The translations under genes were made by a program, and so were the position numbers. The notes below the pieces were generated by a model. It was not told the DNA's origin. It saw only the letters and a list, made by a program, of their open reading frames with translations, and made no database searches. From NCBI GenBank assembly GCA_027943335.1, contig BSBK01000970.1:124001-188000 (forward strand): a stretch of DNA of 64,000 bases, read 5' to 3'. Shown here piece by piece: positions 42,560 through 54,749 of the stretch. The first letter of the stretch is position 1, and each line of letters opens with the position of its first letter. Source of the DNA: Chamaecyparis obtusa (taxonomy: Eukaryota; Streptophyta; Pinopsida; Cupressales; Cupressaceae).

Positions 42560-43800
42560 TATTCGCTCATTACTTTTCAGGTCACTTAAGCCTTCCAATT
42601 CTGCACATGGTCATTTTTCCAAGCCTTCGCTGCTTCGTGCAATGTTTTTTCCTTGTTTGTAAATCTTTCAGCGAACTAGCGACCATAGTTAATCCATTGT
42701 TAAGTATCCTTTGTTCATTGAATCTCCCAGTCTTTGTCAAGGTTAATTTTAACATCCAGTGACTCAACGACTATGTGGTCTCCTATTCACTTGATTCTTG
42801 GCAGTTTCTTTGAAACATTCAATGACTTGGCGTAGTGGTTATCTCTTGTTCTCCAAAGTAAATGGCTAAGTTTAAAGTTTTATAGCAATCCAACGAATGT
42901 CGTTGATCATCTTTGCAATAGGTAGTTAGGTTTTAATCTCTTAACAAATGGGTCCTACAACATATTATCCAGCGATCCTGCGAACAAAGTCTTGTTCTCA
43001 TTTTCTCTAGGTTGGCAGCTCTGACAAAATAATTTGGTGAAAGATAAGTTTCCTTGGTCACTTAATCTCAAGAAGGAATGCCAATGTTCTAAGTTATTTG
43101 GCGATTGAGTGAATGAAGTGTTCACGGGATCTCAGAATTAGTTGATGATGTTCTAAATCCTTTAGCGACCTAGCGAACAAAGTAAAATGGATGTGTGACT
43201 TCTTTGTCGCATATTCTCGGAATGAAAAGACTAAAGGTTTAATGGATTGAGTGACTACTTTTGATTGTTCCTAAGATCTAAGGTCAACACTTAATCTCAA
43301 GGTTTAACCCAAGGTATGAAAAGCATTCAACGAATTAGAGATTCGGGTTATTTGCTCAATCTTGAAGCCTGACCATGGTTAAGCATTCCTCTCTGAGATT
43401 AAGAGATTTAGCTTGTTCACTGATTCTCCAGATGTGATCATGGTTAAGGCATTGTGTTTCATGACTTAAAATATCCTTTGTTCGCTGATTCTCCAAGTGT
43501 TTGAATGAGTTAAGGAAAAGGCTTTGAGAATTGGTGAAGTCTTTGGTTTCTTATTCTCCAAGTTTAACCATGATTGAATCAAGTATTCTGAGAATGTGAG
43601 ATTGCCTTTAGTCACTGAATTTTTGATTGAGGTGGGGTCATGGTAAGCTTTGAAAGGTAGTGTAAGGACCATTGATCATTCATGGGATCAACGGTGATCG
43701 TTGGATCTCCGAACTTGACCTCAGGTCAACATTTCTTTTGGAGATCACGAGTTTCCTTTGTTTGCTGGATCTCCGAATCGTGTCTAGTTAAGTTTTCATG
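42560..43800 (+). repeat. Degenerate U3 repeats in the Tat-1 5' LTR
   Basis: A phrase close to TT(C/T)(G/A)CTGAATCTCC, followed after 10-20 bases by CATGGTTAAG, recurs at least eight times at uneven spacing of roughly 60-150 bases (for example near 42,715, 43,420, 43,480, 43,553, 43,700 and 43,765). The equivalent tract is at about 56,290-57,530 in the other LTR. It may be an enhancer array or a decayed minisatellite. Confidence 0.7.
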
Positions 43801-44162
43801 CCATCAGTGTTATGAACCATTGCAACATGGAAAAGGGTACTTTTCCAAGTTGGAAAAAGTAGAAAGTCATCCAATCAGGTTTTAATGAGGGTTTACATCA
43901 GTAATTAAAGGTTTTAATGCAAAAAGCCACGGTTATTGCTCTCACGCCCTGTTTATGATTTTTTAAATCATCTTGTCAATGTCTACACCATGGGTAGCTA
44001 TGATTTGAAGGTTGGTAATATGAAAAATTGAATGCAAAAGTGACTTAGGCTGGATTTGTTATGATTTGGCAATAATACGCACACAATTTTTGAAGTATAT
44101 AGATAGGACTACATTTCTTTTTGTGCTCAAAGTTATTCTGAAGACAATTGAGATTGTTCGCA

Positions 44163-47100
44163 CTATAGTAGAGATTGAGTAGCGTGAAAGTTGCAGAGTT
44201 AAAAAGTTCCTATTCTATCAAGATGAGTCATCCAACAATGAGTATAGCATCATCTAGCGGGGCCATAAAAGAACAGAGTGGAGAGCATAAAGGAAAGCTG
44301 AATTACTTAGATGAATTTGTCAGGTTGCTTCCTGGTTCGAATCAAAACAAGAAGGCCATCGACATGGAATTTGTAGATATCATGGACAAATGTAGGGTCC
44401 CTATCACTTCTGCAAGTTCAGGTTTCACCATATTCTCATACTTGTATAACAATAGGGGTAAAGCTATACCTATTTGTAATGCTTTGGCATTGGGAATGGC
44501 AAAGCTTATTGTGCCTGATGTATTTTTAGATGTTGATTTAATCATCAAGGTAGCTAGGTTGTATGATCCCATTTCTAGATGTGTTAGGTGTGAAGAATAG
44601 TTTGTGTTTATTTCCTTGGATAGGGGTCCTTCATGAAAGATTTCAATTCCTATTTGTCCTCCTCCACTGAAATTGATTTAAAAAAAATAAAGGGACAAGT
44701 ATGCAAGTAACATAGGATTAGTAAAGAGCGAAATAGTTAGGCATATGCCCAAGAAAGATAAGTACATAGCCCCTCTCCTGGAAAGTATGAATGGCCCTTA
44801 TCTATTTTCATCCCTCAATCATTATATGAAATTCTTGTGTCAGGGGTTGTGTAGGGTTTTAGGGATTGATGGGGATGATGAGAAGTTGCCTGCTGAGATT
44901 TTAATGATAATCCTTAACATTTAGAATTCTCACACCAATACTGATTATGATTACATCCAGTATGTAATTGATAGGATGCATGAGGGGTTTATGTCTGTCA
45001 AGGTAAATAAAAGACCTATTAGATTCCTGCACTACTCCCTTCTTATGCATTTGATTCTATACCATCATGTTAATGATTTTGATGCAAGAATGTTGATGAT
45101 AAGGACTCATTTTAAGGACATTCCCAACTCAGTGCAACATTGGATGAGAGTTTGGAACATCACATCCAATAAGTGTAACTTCTCCATATTTTAGAATTAT
45201 TTTGTTCACCCAATTATTGAAATGTTAGGAACAAATTTTGTGAGGTTGTCAAATAAGGTCTTGAGAGTTTTAATACCAATATAGTATAAAGACAAATGGC
45301 TGGGGAACCACAATTGGGAATATTTCTACCTAGTGGGCACCTTCATAGTCATCAGGGTTTATGGTTGCCCCTAGCCTCCATATTTTCTTCCAAAACATGC
45401 ACCTCCTATGGTTTCTATAATGGAATTCATTTGGCAATTAATGTGGATTGACAAAGAGCACCTAGGACCTCATAGGAAGGGTACTTTCCACCAAGGCAAT
45501 TCAGAATTGGTAGCTTCTTGATTGGAAAATGATCACTAGATCAAGTCAGTAGCTGGCTAAATCAGTTCAAGATGACTATAGGTACTTGCTAGTATGTTGA
45601 CTCTAAAGGTTTCATCAAAATAGCTAGGATGACTTTGATTCCTAACATTGGAACTATCAAAGAGTATGAGGGCCTAGATGAGGAGGATGTACTAAGAAAT
45701 ATGATGGATTTGTATGAAGCAGGGAGAAGATGGACCAAATACTTTGATCTACTGGACACGGAGGCCAAGCTAAAGGTGGTAGGAATTCCTTTTGGTGGCT
45801 TTTTGCCTGAGCTCCCATACCTGCAAAGAATGGAAAAAATGATAGAAATGCATGGCAGCCTGTCTAATCAATTGGAAGGGTTGCTTGAGGAGAAGTTAGA
45901 GGTACCAATAAATTATTCCACCTCTAAACCTGAAGAATTCATTGATGAGTCGCAAGAAGGTAGTAGTCCACCTCCACCTGAGGAAGCACCAATCATTGAA
46001 TTAACTCAAGATCCAATGGAGGTTAAAGCTACTTAAGAGCCACCATTGAAGAAATAGAGGCTAGAGGTTGGTGAGCCTTCAAAGGTGAGAAAGAAAAAGA
46101 AGGTAGTTGATAGTGCTTCAGTTCTTGTGCCTGGTAAAAGATCCTACCACCATCAATTAAGTAAGGCTATCAAAGAAGGAAAGAAAATTGTGTCAAAAGA
46201 AGAAGGGGAGTTACCCTTGATATTAGGAACAGATGAAAGAGAGCTCTACCAAGAAGAGTTTCTCAGTGATGACCAATTCCTCAATACCAAGGAATTCAAG
46301 GATTTCCTCATTTGGAGGAAGCATGAGGAGGTGAAGAAGTCCCTACCTGAGAGTATGGAACAAAGTGAAGAGACTTTAAGAGCTCTAAAATCATTTGATC
46401 CCAGTCTTGAGAAGGTCACTGTGGAGGAGGCAAGAGAAATGGTTAAATCAAGTGGCATGCTTTTGACTCCTAGATGGGATTTGACTTCTACCTTTATCAT
46501 TGACCAAATTAGAAAATAGCCTAAGGGAGGCTTGTCATATGAGGTGCATATTGATGATATGATTAGAGGGAGTGGTTATGAGCCCAAGTCACAAGCTGTT
46601 GCACTTTGTTCTTTGCCCCCAAGAATAGAAGCCATCTCTGGTAAGCATTGAAGAGAAGATGGAAGGTAATAAGATTGTCTGGACTATCCAAAACACCACT
46701 GATCTTAAGGTATGTAGGGCACTAACACACTTAGCTCACCTCAATGAAGCCAAAACTATCCAATTGTTAGAAAGGTATGACAAATTTTTTGAGAACTCAA
46801 TGAGGGTTGCAAAGGATAGGGATTTGAAACTTATGATGATCAAGAAAATGGAGGGTGAATTCAAGGAACTAAGAGCAAAGCTTGAAGAAGTAGTTAAGGT
46901 AGTGCCTCCCCCACCTTTGCAAATTGAGGCCCCTCCTCAACCCGAACCAGAGGTTCCTGACCATCTAGTGGAAGATCTAGAGAAAATAAGACTAGAAGCA
47001 TCCCTAAAAACTATGGCTGGTGTTGTGCAACATAGATAGGACAAGATAAAACAAAAGATGGAGTCAGTCCATCAGTCTTTGATCATGTTACACAAGAAAA

Positions 47101-47696
47101 ATGATAAAATAAATGAGTCATTGGCTACTTTGGAGCCACTTCACAACATTTGGTCTAGGAGGAGTTTCTTATTTGAAAAACTCAATGGTTTGTAGGAGTA
47201 TAGGCCTAATATCCCTGAGGTGGTAATAGAAGTTTATGAAAAAATTGGATTGGTTATTGTTGTTTCAAAGTTTTTCAAAGGGAAGTCAAATCAGGTGAGA
47301 GCCAAGTTGGCTATGTTTTACAAGTGTTACAGTAAGTTTTTGCCCTCTATTTTCAATTATGATGGAAGTGTGGTAAGTTTTGATTAATGGAAGTCATCGA
47401 TGGATCAATTTGTAATCAGACAAGAGGCCTTTATCAAAGGTGATAATGTTTTAGACTTGGATGGTTGCAATAGTATAATTGACAATTTGTTCAAAGTTGA
47501 AGGTGATTGCACATAGTTTGTTGCAGAGGTTAAAGTTATAACCGATTCCAAGTGGGACCTACAAATCAAATCACTACAAGAGTTGTAGAGTTTCAATTGG
47601 CCATCTAATGATGATGTGACAAGTTGGGACAAAATGACACAAAAAAAGAAGAAGAAGCCAGTTGTCTAGGAGCTAGAGGTAGAGGAAGAAGAATAA
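44163..47696 (+). pseudogene. U3-encoded ORF of Tat-1 (5' LTR copy), unknown protein
   Basis: This copy has GTG where the 3' LTR has the ATG, and several indels split it between frames (44,175-45,190, then 45,629-46,519, then 46,659 onward). The predicted protein matches the 3' LTR copy closely. Segments: YLDEFVRLLPGSNQNKKAID, KAIPICNALALGMAKLIVPD, HHVNDFDARMLMIRTHFKD, a Pro/Glu-rich stretch, a Lys-rich basic patch (PSKVRKKKKVVD), and a coiled-coil-prone part (MIKKMEGEFKELRAKLEEVV). At least six stops coincide with those of the 3' LTR copy. I do not recognise a known family. Confidence 0.75.
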
Positions 47697-47983
47697 AGTA
47701 CACATGGCAGTTGATCCAAAATTTGAGGGAAAGCATGTTTCAAACAAAGGATGATGTAAGTTAGCCTGTATTGGCGGTCATCATTCATGCTACAAATCAA
47801 AGTAACTACTCTGAAATATCTCTAGACAAAGGTGCCACCTGTGAAGATGCCAGTAGTTGTGAACTACTTTCTGTTGTTGTAATCACTATCTTTTGGTTTG
47901 TACTTTTTGTCTTTAGTGCAAGTCATTTTCCTAGCCATCTGAAGCTTGTTGCATCCTTTCGAGGGTTCCATGGTGGCTAGAGG

Positions 47984-47993
47984 TATATATAGG
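47984..47993 (+). promoter_or_regulatory. TATA box of the Tat-1 5' LTR
   Basis: GTATATATAGGAAG lies about 290 bases after the U3 ORF stop and 0.95 kb before the LTR end. The same site at 61,707-61,715 in the 3' LTR reads GTATATATAGCAAA. Confidence 0.8.
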
Positions 47994-48949
47994 AAGTTTT
48001 TCTCTTTTTGTAAGGGTGGTGAAAGTTTTGGTAAAGAAAGACTGGATATAGAATCTGACTTCTTTGAAGTTTTTGTTAAAAATTGTAATGGATACAGTTG
48101 AAGATTAATACAAATATATTGGAATTTTTTTGCTATCTCTGGTTGTCTTTGTGTGTGGATACTTTGAGTTTCTTATGCATTAATTAGTAAGGATTTTTAA
48201 TGTGTTATTCACAAGCTGAATATAGGGTTCGAGCTAAAGTTTCTCTCAAGGAGAGAGTAAACCTTTAGGGAGGTCTCTGGGATTTGAATATCTATACATG
48301 AATTTGATGGCACGAATGGGAATTGGGAGAGTGAATTGTTAGGCAATTTATTTGAATTTCATTATCTTTGTGCTAATAGGATTCTGTAGTTATTAAATTT
48401 TGACTCTAGCCCAATGAATAAGGCACTATTTTAGTTCAATTTGCATCTGTTCACCATCATTTTATTAAAAACTATCTTTGTTTACTTTTATTTGTATGTT
48501 TATGAGTTGCATTGGCTATGTCAAAAGCATAGATCAATTTTATAATGCTTTGAAGAAGCACTTGAGAGAGGTTATCCTTTCTTGAGTTTAACTCAGACAA
48601 AGAAGAAGGATGAATGTCCTTGTGCTATCTCAGTTGTAATTTTTATTATGAAGCTTTGTATGAGGATAATTTGGGCTGTCCTTAGAGTTGTGGTGTTTTA
48701 TTCAGTTAATTTTGAGAGGGATATAGTATAGAAGTGAGGGATTTAATTTGCAATTTGAAGTTTACTTGAAAAATAGTGAGTTATTGAAAGGTAAACCCGC
48801 TTGAGTATTACTCAAAGTGAAGAAGGATTGAAGCCTTAATACCTTAGCATTTAAGTTATGCTGGATGCAGCTATTGGGAGTACACGAGTCTTATGTTTAA
48901 TGAATTTCCTAAATATTTTAATCATCTACAGGTTTAATTGCTAACAAAA

Positions 48950-48968
48950 ATGGTGACTCTGCTAGGGA
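48950..48968 (+). promoter_or_regulatory. Primer-binding site of Tat-1
   Basis: TGGTGACTCTGCTAGGGA, four bases after the LTR, resembles TGGCGACTCCGCTGGGGA, the site used by plant Tat/Ogre elements, with a few transitions. Confidence 0.85.
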
Positions 48969-49132
48969 TTCAAACATGAATTTATAGTAGATCTGTGGTA
49001 TACTGTCTATTGTATTTGTTGCAGACTAGCTTTTTATTTTGATTCCCACTTGTTCATGGGTGGCGACTTTGAAATTCTATGTTACCAGTTGCTAGTATTT
49101 GTATGTTTTTCTATATCTTTTTGTGACATGCC

Positions 49133-51270
49133 ATGAGTTAGAAAAGATATACTAGGTCATATTACAGAGATCATCCAGAGAGTAATATGGATGAACTACA
49201 AACACCTAGTAGGAGATAATGGTCTAGAAGAGGTATTTTCAACCCTAGTTCTCCTAAACCCGTTAGGGATAGGATCCCTACACCTTTTCCTTATGAAGCT
49301 TCCTCTTCTTTTGATGGTCTAGAAGTTAATAGAAAGAATGGGCCTAACACAATTAGTCCCATTCAAGAACATGAACTCACTGATGTGGGTTTCTTTCCTG
49401 CAAAAGAAACTTTAGAACAGTTAGGGGAAACATCTGCTGTAGAAACCGCTTCCTATGATTCTGACAAGTTAAGAGAGGAAGTAGCAGCCTTGAAGAGGAT
49501 AGAACAAGAACTATTACCAAAAATCTCTGAAAGAATGAAGGTATGGGAACAACAAATCTATGATTTGTTGATGGAAAGACAAGATCTCCTAAGAAAAACA
49601 AAAAATAATGAGATCCAGGCTAAAAGTTTGAATCAAAATGTTCTTGGTTTAAACAAAGAATTGTTCAGAGATATAGGGACTCTAAGGAACCAAGAAAATG
49701 CTAGTAAACCCAACCCATAGAGGGATGAATTTGCAAAGGAAGGTCCTATCATTAGGCAATTACAACCCTCAGAGATTAAAAGGAATGAGGACCTTAGATA
49801 TGCGCCTAAAGATATTTTTGATAAAGGAAAAAAGAACATGGTTGGCATAAGCATTAATGAGCCTAAGAAAAATGTTGTTCCTTCTAACATTGTCTCCCAA
49901 GTAGGCTTAGAATTGGAAAAGGCAAGAAAGGCTAAGGAAGATTTGGCCCTCCAACTTGAGAAGTTGGAATTAGAGGCTGCTACTGATGAAATGAGAAGAA
50001 AGATTGCCTTCCTGCATGCAAATATGAATATGTCTACCAATAGTTCTTGTCTTGTGAATCCGGGAATAGTGCCCTTTGGTCAACATTGTAATACTATCCT
50101 TAAAGCCCAAGCCTCAAATCCAAGAAAATGTACTTGGATATGTTCCAAACACCAGTATTAAAATTCCTATGATTTGTAACCAAAATTCCACAGTAGCTGG
50201 TCAAAATGTTGAAGTAGTAGCCCAGATCTCACAAAATTTCCAAAGAAGACCAATTCACCTAGATAGGTATAAGCCCTTATTTTTTGATGGTATTCTAGGT
50301 CAGCCTAATGTTGTCCCTAATGAGATCAGGGAGAAAATCCCATTATTTACTGGTAACAATGTGATCACATGTGAAGAGCATCTGAAATTCTTCACTAACA
50401 AACTCAATGACTATGAAATTGAGCATGAAGATGTTGTAATGAAGCTCTTTGTTTAGTCATTGGTTGAAGATGCCAAGAATTGGTATAGAGGCCTGCCTGA
50501 GAATAGTATTGCATCATGGGATGAATTTGTTAGATGTTTCAAGGAATAGTATGCAAAACATGTGAATTCAAGTTACATGCTCAATGAATTTAACAATATC
50601 AAAAAGCATTACAATGAGAGCATGTCAGAGTTTAATGGAAGATTTCAAAAGGCTATGTACAAATTGTTCCAAGTATTGAGATTAGATGATGTAGTTTGTC
50701 TAACCACTTATTTTAATTCTATGGATGGGAAAATGTCTTATCTTCTGAGGGATAAAATCCTCGTACCCTGAGGGATGCGTTTAAATTAGCCATAACTATT
50801 GAAAGAAACCGAAAGGCGTCTGGTCAAATGTATAATAGGGATGAGGGTAGATTGTGGAAATAGACCAGGCCACAACCTGCAAGGCCATCCAAAGATGATG
50901 ATAAAATGGACAAAGGAGCCAATATTACCAAAGACTTCCCAACAAAGTTTGAAAAGGGTGGTAGAAATTTCCAAGATGCAAGACCACCTTATCAGAGGCA
51001 AGATAGACTCCCTAATTTATGAGATATGCCCTATAAGACAATTTGGAAGGATGGGAGGCCTGTTCCTAATAATAATGAGCCTCAAAAGGGGAGAGATACA
51101 CCTAACCCTTTGAAGAAAAGCACAACACACAATGTGGAAAATACTCCTTGCTATGTGGCTTGTAACATGCCTCATTCACCTTTCCAATGTGCTGTGGCAC
51201 AGGCCTTGGGGGAAGATGCTGATAACCCATATGCCGAAGATTATGAAGGATCTAAAAAAACCTGTTGTTA
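49133..51270 (+). pseudogene. Tat-1 gag
   Basis: The ATG at 49,133 opens a frame with a TAG at codon 3, then KRYTRSYYRDHPES and RRRWSRRGIFNPSSPKPVRD. A coiled-coil-like region (LREEVAALKRIEQELLPKIS) lies at about 49,470-49,530. A shift near 50,100 moves to the frame carrying the gag core, VEDAKNWYRGLPENSIASWDEF (about 50,463-50,530) and FNNIKKHYNESMSEFNGRFQ. Another shift leads to the knuckle-like CYVACNMPHSPFQCAVAQ (about 51,153-51,206), close to the Tat form CxxCxxPHSPxxC but with an extra residue. Several stops are present. Confidence 0.88.
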
Positions 51271-51683
51271 ATATGTTTACCACTGAAGTGATGGGGGATC
51301 TCTTATCCTCAGATGATGAAGAGATCTATTATGATGTAGATCATAAGAGGAAGATTCTCTCTAATTATGAGTAGAAAGTATTCACTCACTTTGATCATGA
51401 TGAGTTTGATGATGACACATCTAGAACCAATATGGTAGAGTCAGGATTAGATGAGAAACAATGGAGAAAGCCTAGTGAAGATGAGATTAGAACTCTAACT
51501 GTGGCTACCATAACACAAGCCAAGTCCTCATACAATTTAAGGAATGGAAGGGTGGATACTGATCAAGGAGTCCTGAGGTCAGTATTTGTCAAGGATAGCC
51601 CTTAGAGTAAGGATTCCCCAAAGCCAAATGTTATAAGTAATAAGAAGGAAGGGCTTGTAACTAAAAAGAAAAGGAATGAGGAA

Positions 51684-52505
51684 ATGTTTGCTGACAAGGT
51701 TAAGAGGAGAGTTGGTAGACCAAAAGATTCTCCTAATGCTTCTACTAATCCTCCTACTTTTGATATGAGACATGCCTTGTCTCAAATGAAGGTTTCTATC
51801 CCTTTACTTGAAATTTTGAAGATCACGGAGCATAAGACTGCAACCTTGGCTCTCATAAGTGAACAAGGAGTGGCCCCTATTGTGCAAGAGAAGGGAAGTG
51901 TAGTAGAAGGGCCTATTTCAATAGATGGAATTTCTAATGTATGTATTGGAAGCATTATGACACAAGAGCCTTCGTCTATTGACCATTTCTATGTTACATT
52001 GATAGTTAACAATTTTCTGCTAAAGAATTATATGATTGACTCTGGTGCTGTTGCAACTGTAATGCCCTATCATGTAATGAAAGAGCTTGGATTACAAGTA
52101 GACACATCTAATGGTAGATGCTATGCTATGGAAAATAGGGTAGTGCCTATTGTAGGGACTCTAGTTGGAATTGAAGTAAATATTGTTGCATTTCCAGAGG
52201 ATACATAAAAAATGGATGTGGTTGTGGTTGACACAAAGCCTCATTATGGTATGTTGTTGTCAAGGAAATGGGCTACAACAGTGTGCAGAAAATTTCAACT
52301 AGATCTATCATATGCCACTATTCTAGTCAATGGGACTGAAGTAAAGTTGTATAGGGAGCCCCGTTCTAATATCATGGTTGAGAAGGTTGCACCAGAAGAC
52401 TTGAATTGTTTTGTGGACATTGACATGAATAACTTCATGGTTGAAGAAATAGTGCCTCAGATGAAGAAAATAGATCCCATAGTGGATGAATTAATGCTAC
52501 AATAG
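51684..52505 (+). pseudogene. Tat-1 protease
   Basis: The aspartic protease active site reads YMIDSGAVATVMPYHVMKEL, with DSG at 52,038-52,046 intact. A flap-like segment follows, then DVVVVDTKPHYGMLLSRKWA, the HYGMLLSR phrase usual for Tat and Athila-type polyproteins. One TAA at 52,206-52,208 breaks the frame. The enzyme would cut the Gag-Pol polyprotein. It is in the same frame as the RNase H domain that follows. Confidence 0.88.
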
Positions 52506-52976
52506 AATGGGCCTTGGAAATTTTTTTTTGATGGTGGATGTTCCAAGGAAGGATCAAGAGCTGGTGTTGTGTTCATTTCCCCGTCAAGTATTACATTTAA
52601 ATAATATTTCTTGTTAACCTTTGAGTGCACTAATAAAACTGCTGAATATGAGGCTCTAATATTGGGATTAGATGTTGCTATAAAACATGGTATAAAATGT
52701 TTAAAGGTCCATGGTGATTCCAAAATAATTGTAGCCCAAGTGAGATCTAGATATGCTACTAAAGATGAGAGATTGAAATTATACAAACATGATGTCTGGG
52801 ATAGGCTAGAATTCTTTGATGCTTTCAATCTCCTTTGGGTAGAAAGGTTCAACAATATCATGGCAGATTTTCTTGCTAATGTTGCTCTCAAAAATAATGA
52901 CATTACCCTCACTGGTGTGTCCATGTTAGAAATTAAGAGTAGGCCTACAGTTCCTAATAATGTGTATAACTAGAAA
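52506..52976 (+). pseudogene. Tat-1 archaeal-type RNase H (aRH), placed before RT
   Basis: NGPWKFFFDGGCSKEGSRAG starts right after a TAG at 52,503. All four expected acidic residues are visible: Asp in FFFDGG (52,530), Glu in TAEYEALILG, Asp in VHGDSKIIVAQV and Asp in NNIMADFLANVAL. The phrase order fits the extra RNase H that plant Tat elements carry. In the Tat elements I know best this domain follows the RT-linked RNase H; here it lies between protease and RT. One further stop occurs at about 52,602. Confidence 0.88.
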
Positions 52977-53159
52977 GTTTTTAAGGGTGATTTTGATATC
53001 CTTAGGTTTCTTTAGGGTCTAGATCAATATGATGGGCAACAAATAGATTTCAGTGAAGCACAACAACATGTTGAGTGAAAAGAGTGCATTATGGGAAATG
53101 AGATAGTACGGTTACCTTCCATCACATACCAAAAGTGTTAGTAGAGTTAGAAGGAATGT

Positions 53160-53990
53160 TCAAGATATATGATGGTTACTTGTCTCAAAATTCTAACACA
53201 AAAATGGAAGACTTAGAGGAAATAAACGTAGGATCTGAAACCTCCCCTCAGATGGTGTATATTGGGAAGAAATTCAACACATAAGTTAGAAGAAATTTGA
53301 TAAGACTGTTGAAGAAATACAAGCATGTGTTTTCTTGGTCTTATGATTATCTCAAAGCATATAGAGGTGATCTTTTTCAACATGAGATTCCTCTAAAAGA
53401 AGAAATCAAGCCATTTAGATAGAAATAGAGACCTATCAACCCTTTATTAGCTACAAAGATGTAGGTTGAATTGACCAAATTGAGAGATGATGGTATCATT
53501 GAGCCTATTAGAAACTCTTCTTGGGTCTCTAACCTTATACCAGTAAGAAAAAAGAATGGTGACATTAGACTCTGTGTTGATTTCAAGAACTTAAATACCA
53601 CATCACTTAAGGACAATTATGGATTGCCTAACATGGAAGCTATGCTGCACATGATGACTATTTGTGAGTTGTTGTCTATGATGGATGGATTCTTAGGATA
53701 CAACCAAGTTCTACTCAAAGAATCTAAACAATTCAAGACAATGTTCACTACCCCTTGGGGAACCAATGTATATGTCTGCATGCCTTTTGGCTTGAAGAAT
53801 GCTGGAGCAACTTTTCAAAGAGAAATGGATGTTGATTTTAAGGAATTGATAAATGTCCTATTGGTTGTGTATTAAGATGATCTGACTGCCTACTCTAAGA
53901 AAGTTGAAGATCATTGTAGACATTTGGAGAAGGTTATTGTCAAGGCTCTAGAATTTGGCATTTCACTAAATCCCAAAAAATGCCAATTTG
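53160..53990 (+). pseudogene. Tat-1 reverse transcriptase
   Basis: RT motifs in order are ELTKLRDDGIIEPIRNSSWV, PVRKKNGDIRLCVDFKNLN, LLSMMDGFLGYNQVLL, MPFGLKNAGATFQREM, then VVY-stop-DDLTAYSK. The TAA at 53,873-53,875 sits just before the catalytic Asp pair (53,876-53,881), most simply from CAA in a YQDD motif. LVTEGKLLGHIV-like wording follows after a frame change near 53,890. Upstream stops in LKEEIKPFR at about 53,420 also break it. It would synthesise the element cDNA. Confidence 0.9.
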
Positions 53991-54099
53991 TTGTAACAGA
54001 GGGAAAATTGTTGGGTCACATAGTGTCAAAGGAAGAGTGAGAATTGATCTAGAAAGAGTGGAAGCAATAAAAAAGGTCCTCCCTCCCAAAAATATCAAA

Positions 54100-54720
54100 G
54101 GTGTGCAGCCTTTTCTAGGACAGATTAATTTTGTCAGGAGGTTTATTGCAAATTTTGCATAACTTGTTAGACATATTGTAAAGCTTTTGAAGAAAGATGT
54201 TACGTTTGACTGGAATTGTGAGACTCAACAAGCTTTTGAAAATATTAAACAAGAAATCCAAGAGGCTCCTATTTTAATATCCCCTGACTATTCAAAACCA
54301 TTTTCTCTATTTTCCTTTGCATCTTTTCATATTATTGTAGCCATTTTGTTACAGAAAGATGAAGAAGGGTTTGAGCATCCTATTGATTTTTTTAGTAAAT
54401 CACTACAATCAGCTGAGCTTAATTATGAGTTGATGGAAAAGTAGGCATATGCACTAGTAAAAGTAGTTAAGGCTTTCAGACCTTATCTGGTGTGTGCAAA
54501 AGTAAATGCATATGTTCCACATGTAGCAGTAAAAGATAGTTTGAGTCAAAGTGAGGTTACTGGGAAGAGGTGTAAATGGATCAATAGGATTCAAGGATTT
54601 GACATTGAACTCCACATAAACAAGCTTGTAAGAGGTCTAGGACTTGCTAAGGAAAATGTGACAAGTATAGAGATGCAACCATGGTATACCAATATTGTTC
54701 ATTTTCTCAAATATGCTGCT
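54100..54720 (+). pseudogene. Tat-1 RT-linked RNase H
   Basis: QPFLGQINFVRRFIANFA marks the RT connection, then VTFDWNCETQQAFENIK, a degenerate FSLFSFASFHIIVAILLQ, HPIDFFSKSLQSAELNYELM, and KCKWINRIQGFDIELH...RGLGLAKEN. These phrases match the ordinary gypsy RNase H of Tat elements, in which the first Asp is often lost because aRH takes over. Stops at about 54,163 and 54,443 are present. Confidence 0.85.
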
Positions 54721-54749
54721 TGTCCACAAGATCTGAATGACAACCAAAG

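Larger units (their letters stand above)
42365..48946 (+). repeat. Tat-1 5' LTR (6,582 bp)
   Basis: It aligns with 56,095-62,674 end to end. The layout is a U3 front of degenerate repeats (about 42,560-43,800), a U3 ORF (about 44,160-47,696), a TATA box at 47,984-47,993, then R-U5 of about 0.9 kb with AAGGAGAGAGTAAACC and GAAGAAGGAT phrases, ending GCTAACA. Confidence 0.95.

Noticed and set aside
44163..47696. Reading the Tat-1 LTR ORF as a captured host gene unique to this copy
   Set aside because: It is present in both LTRs at the same place upstream of the TATA box, so it was part of the LTR template. Capture earlier in the lineage remains possible.
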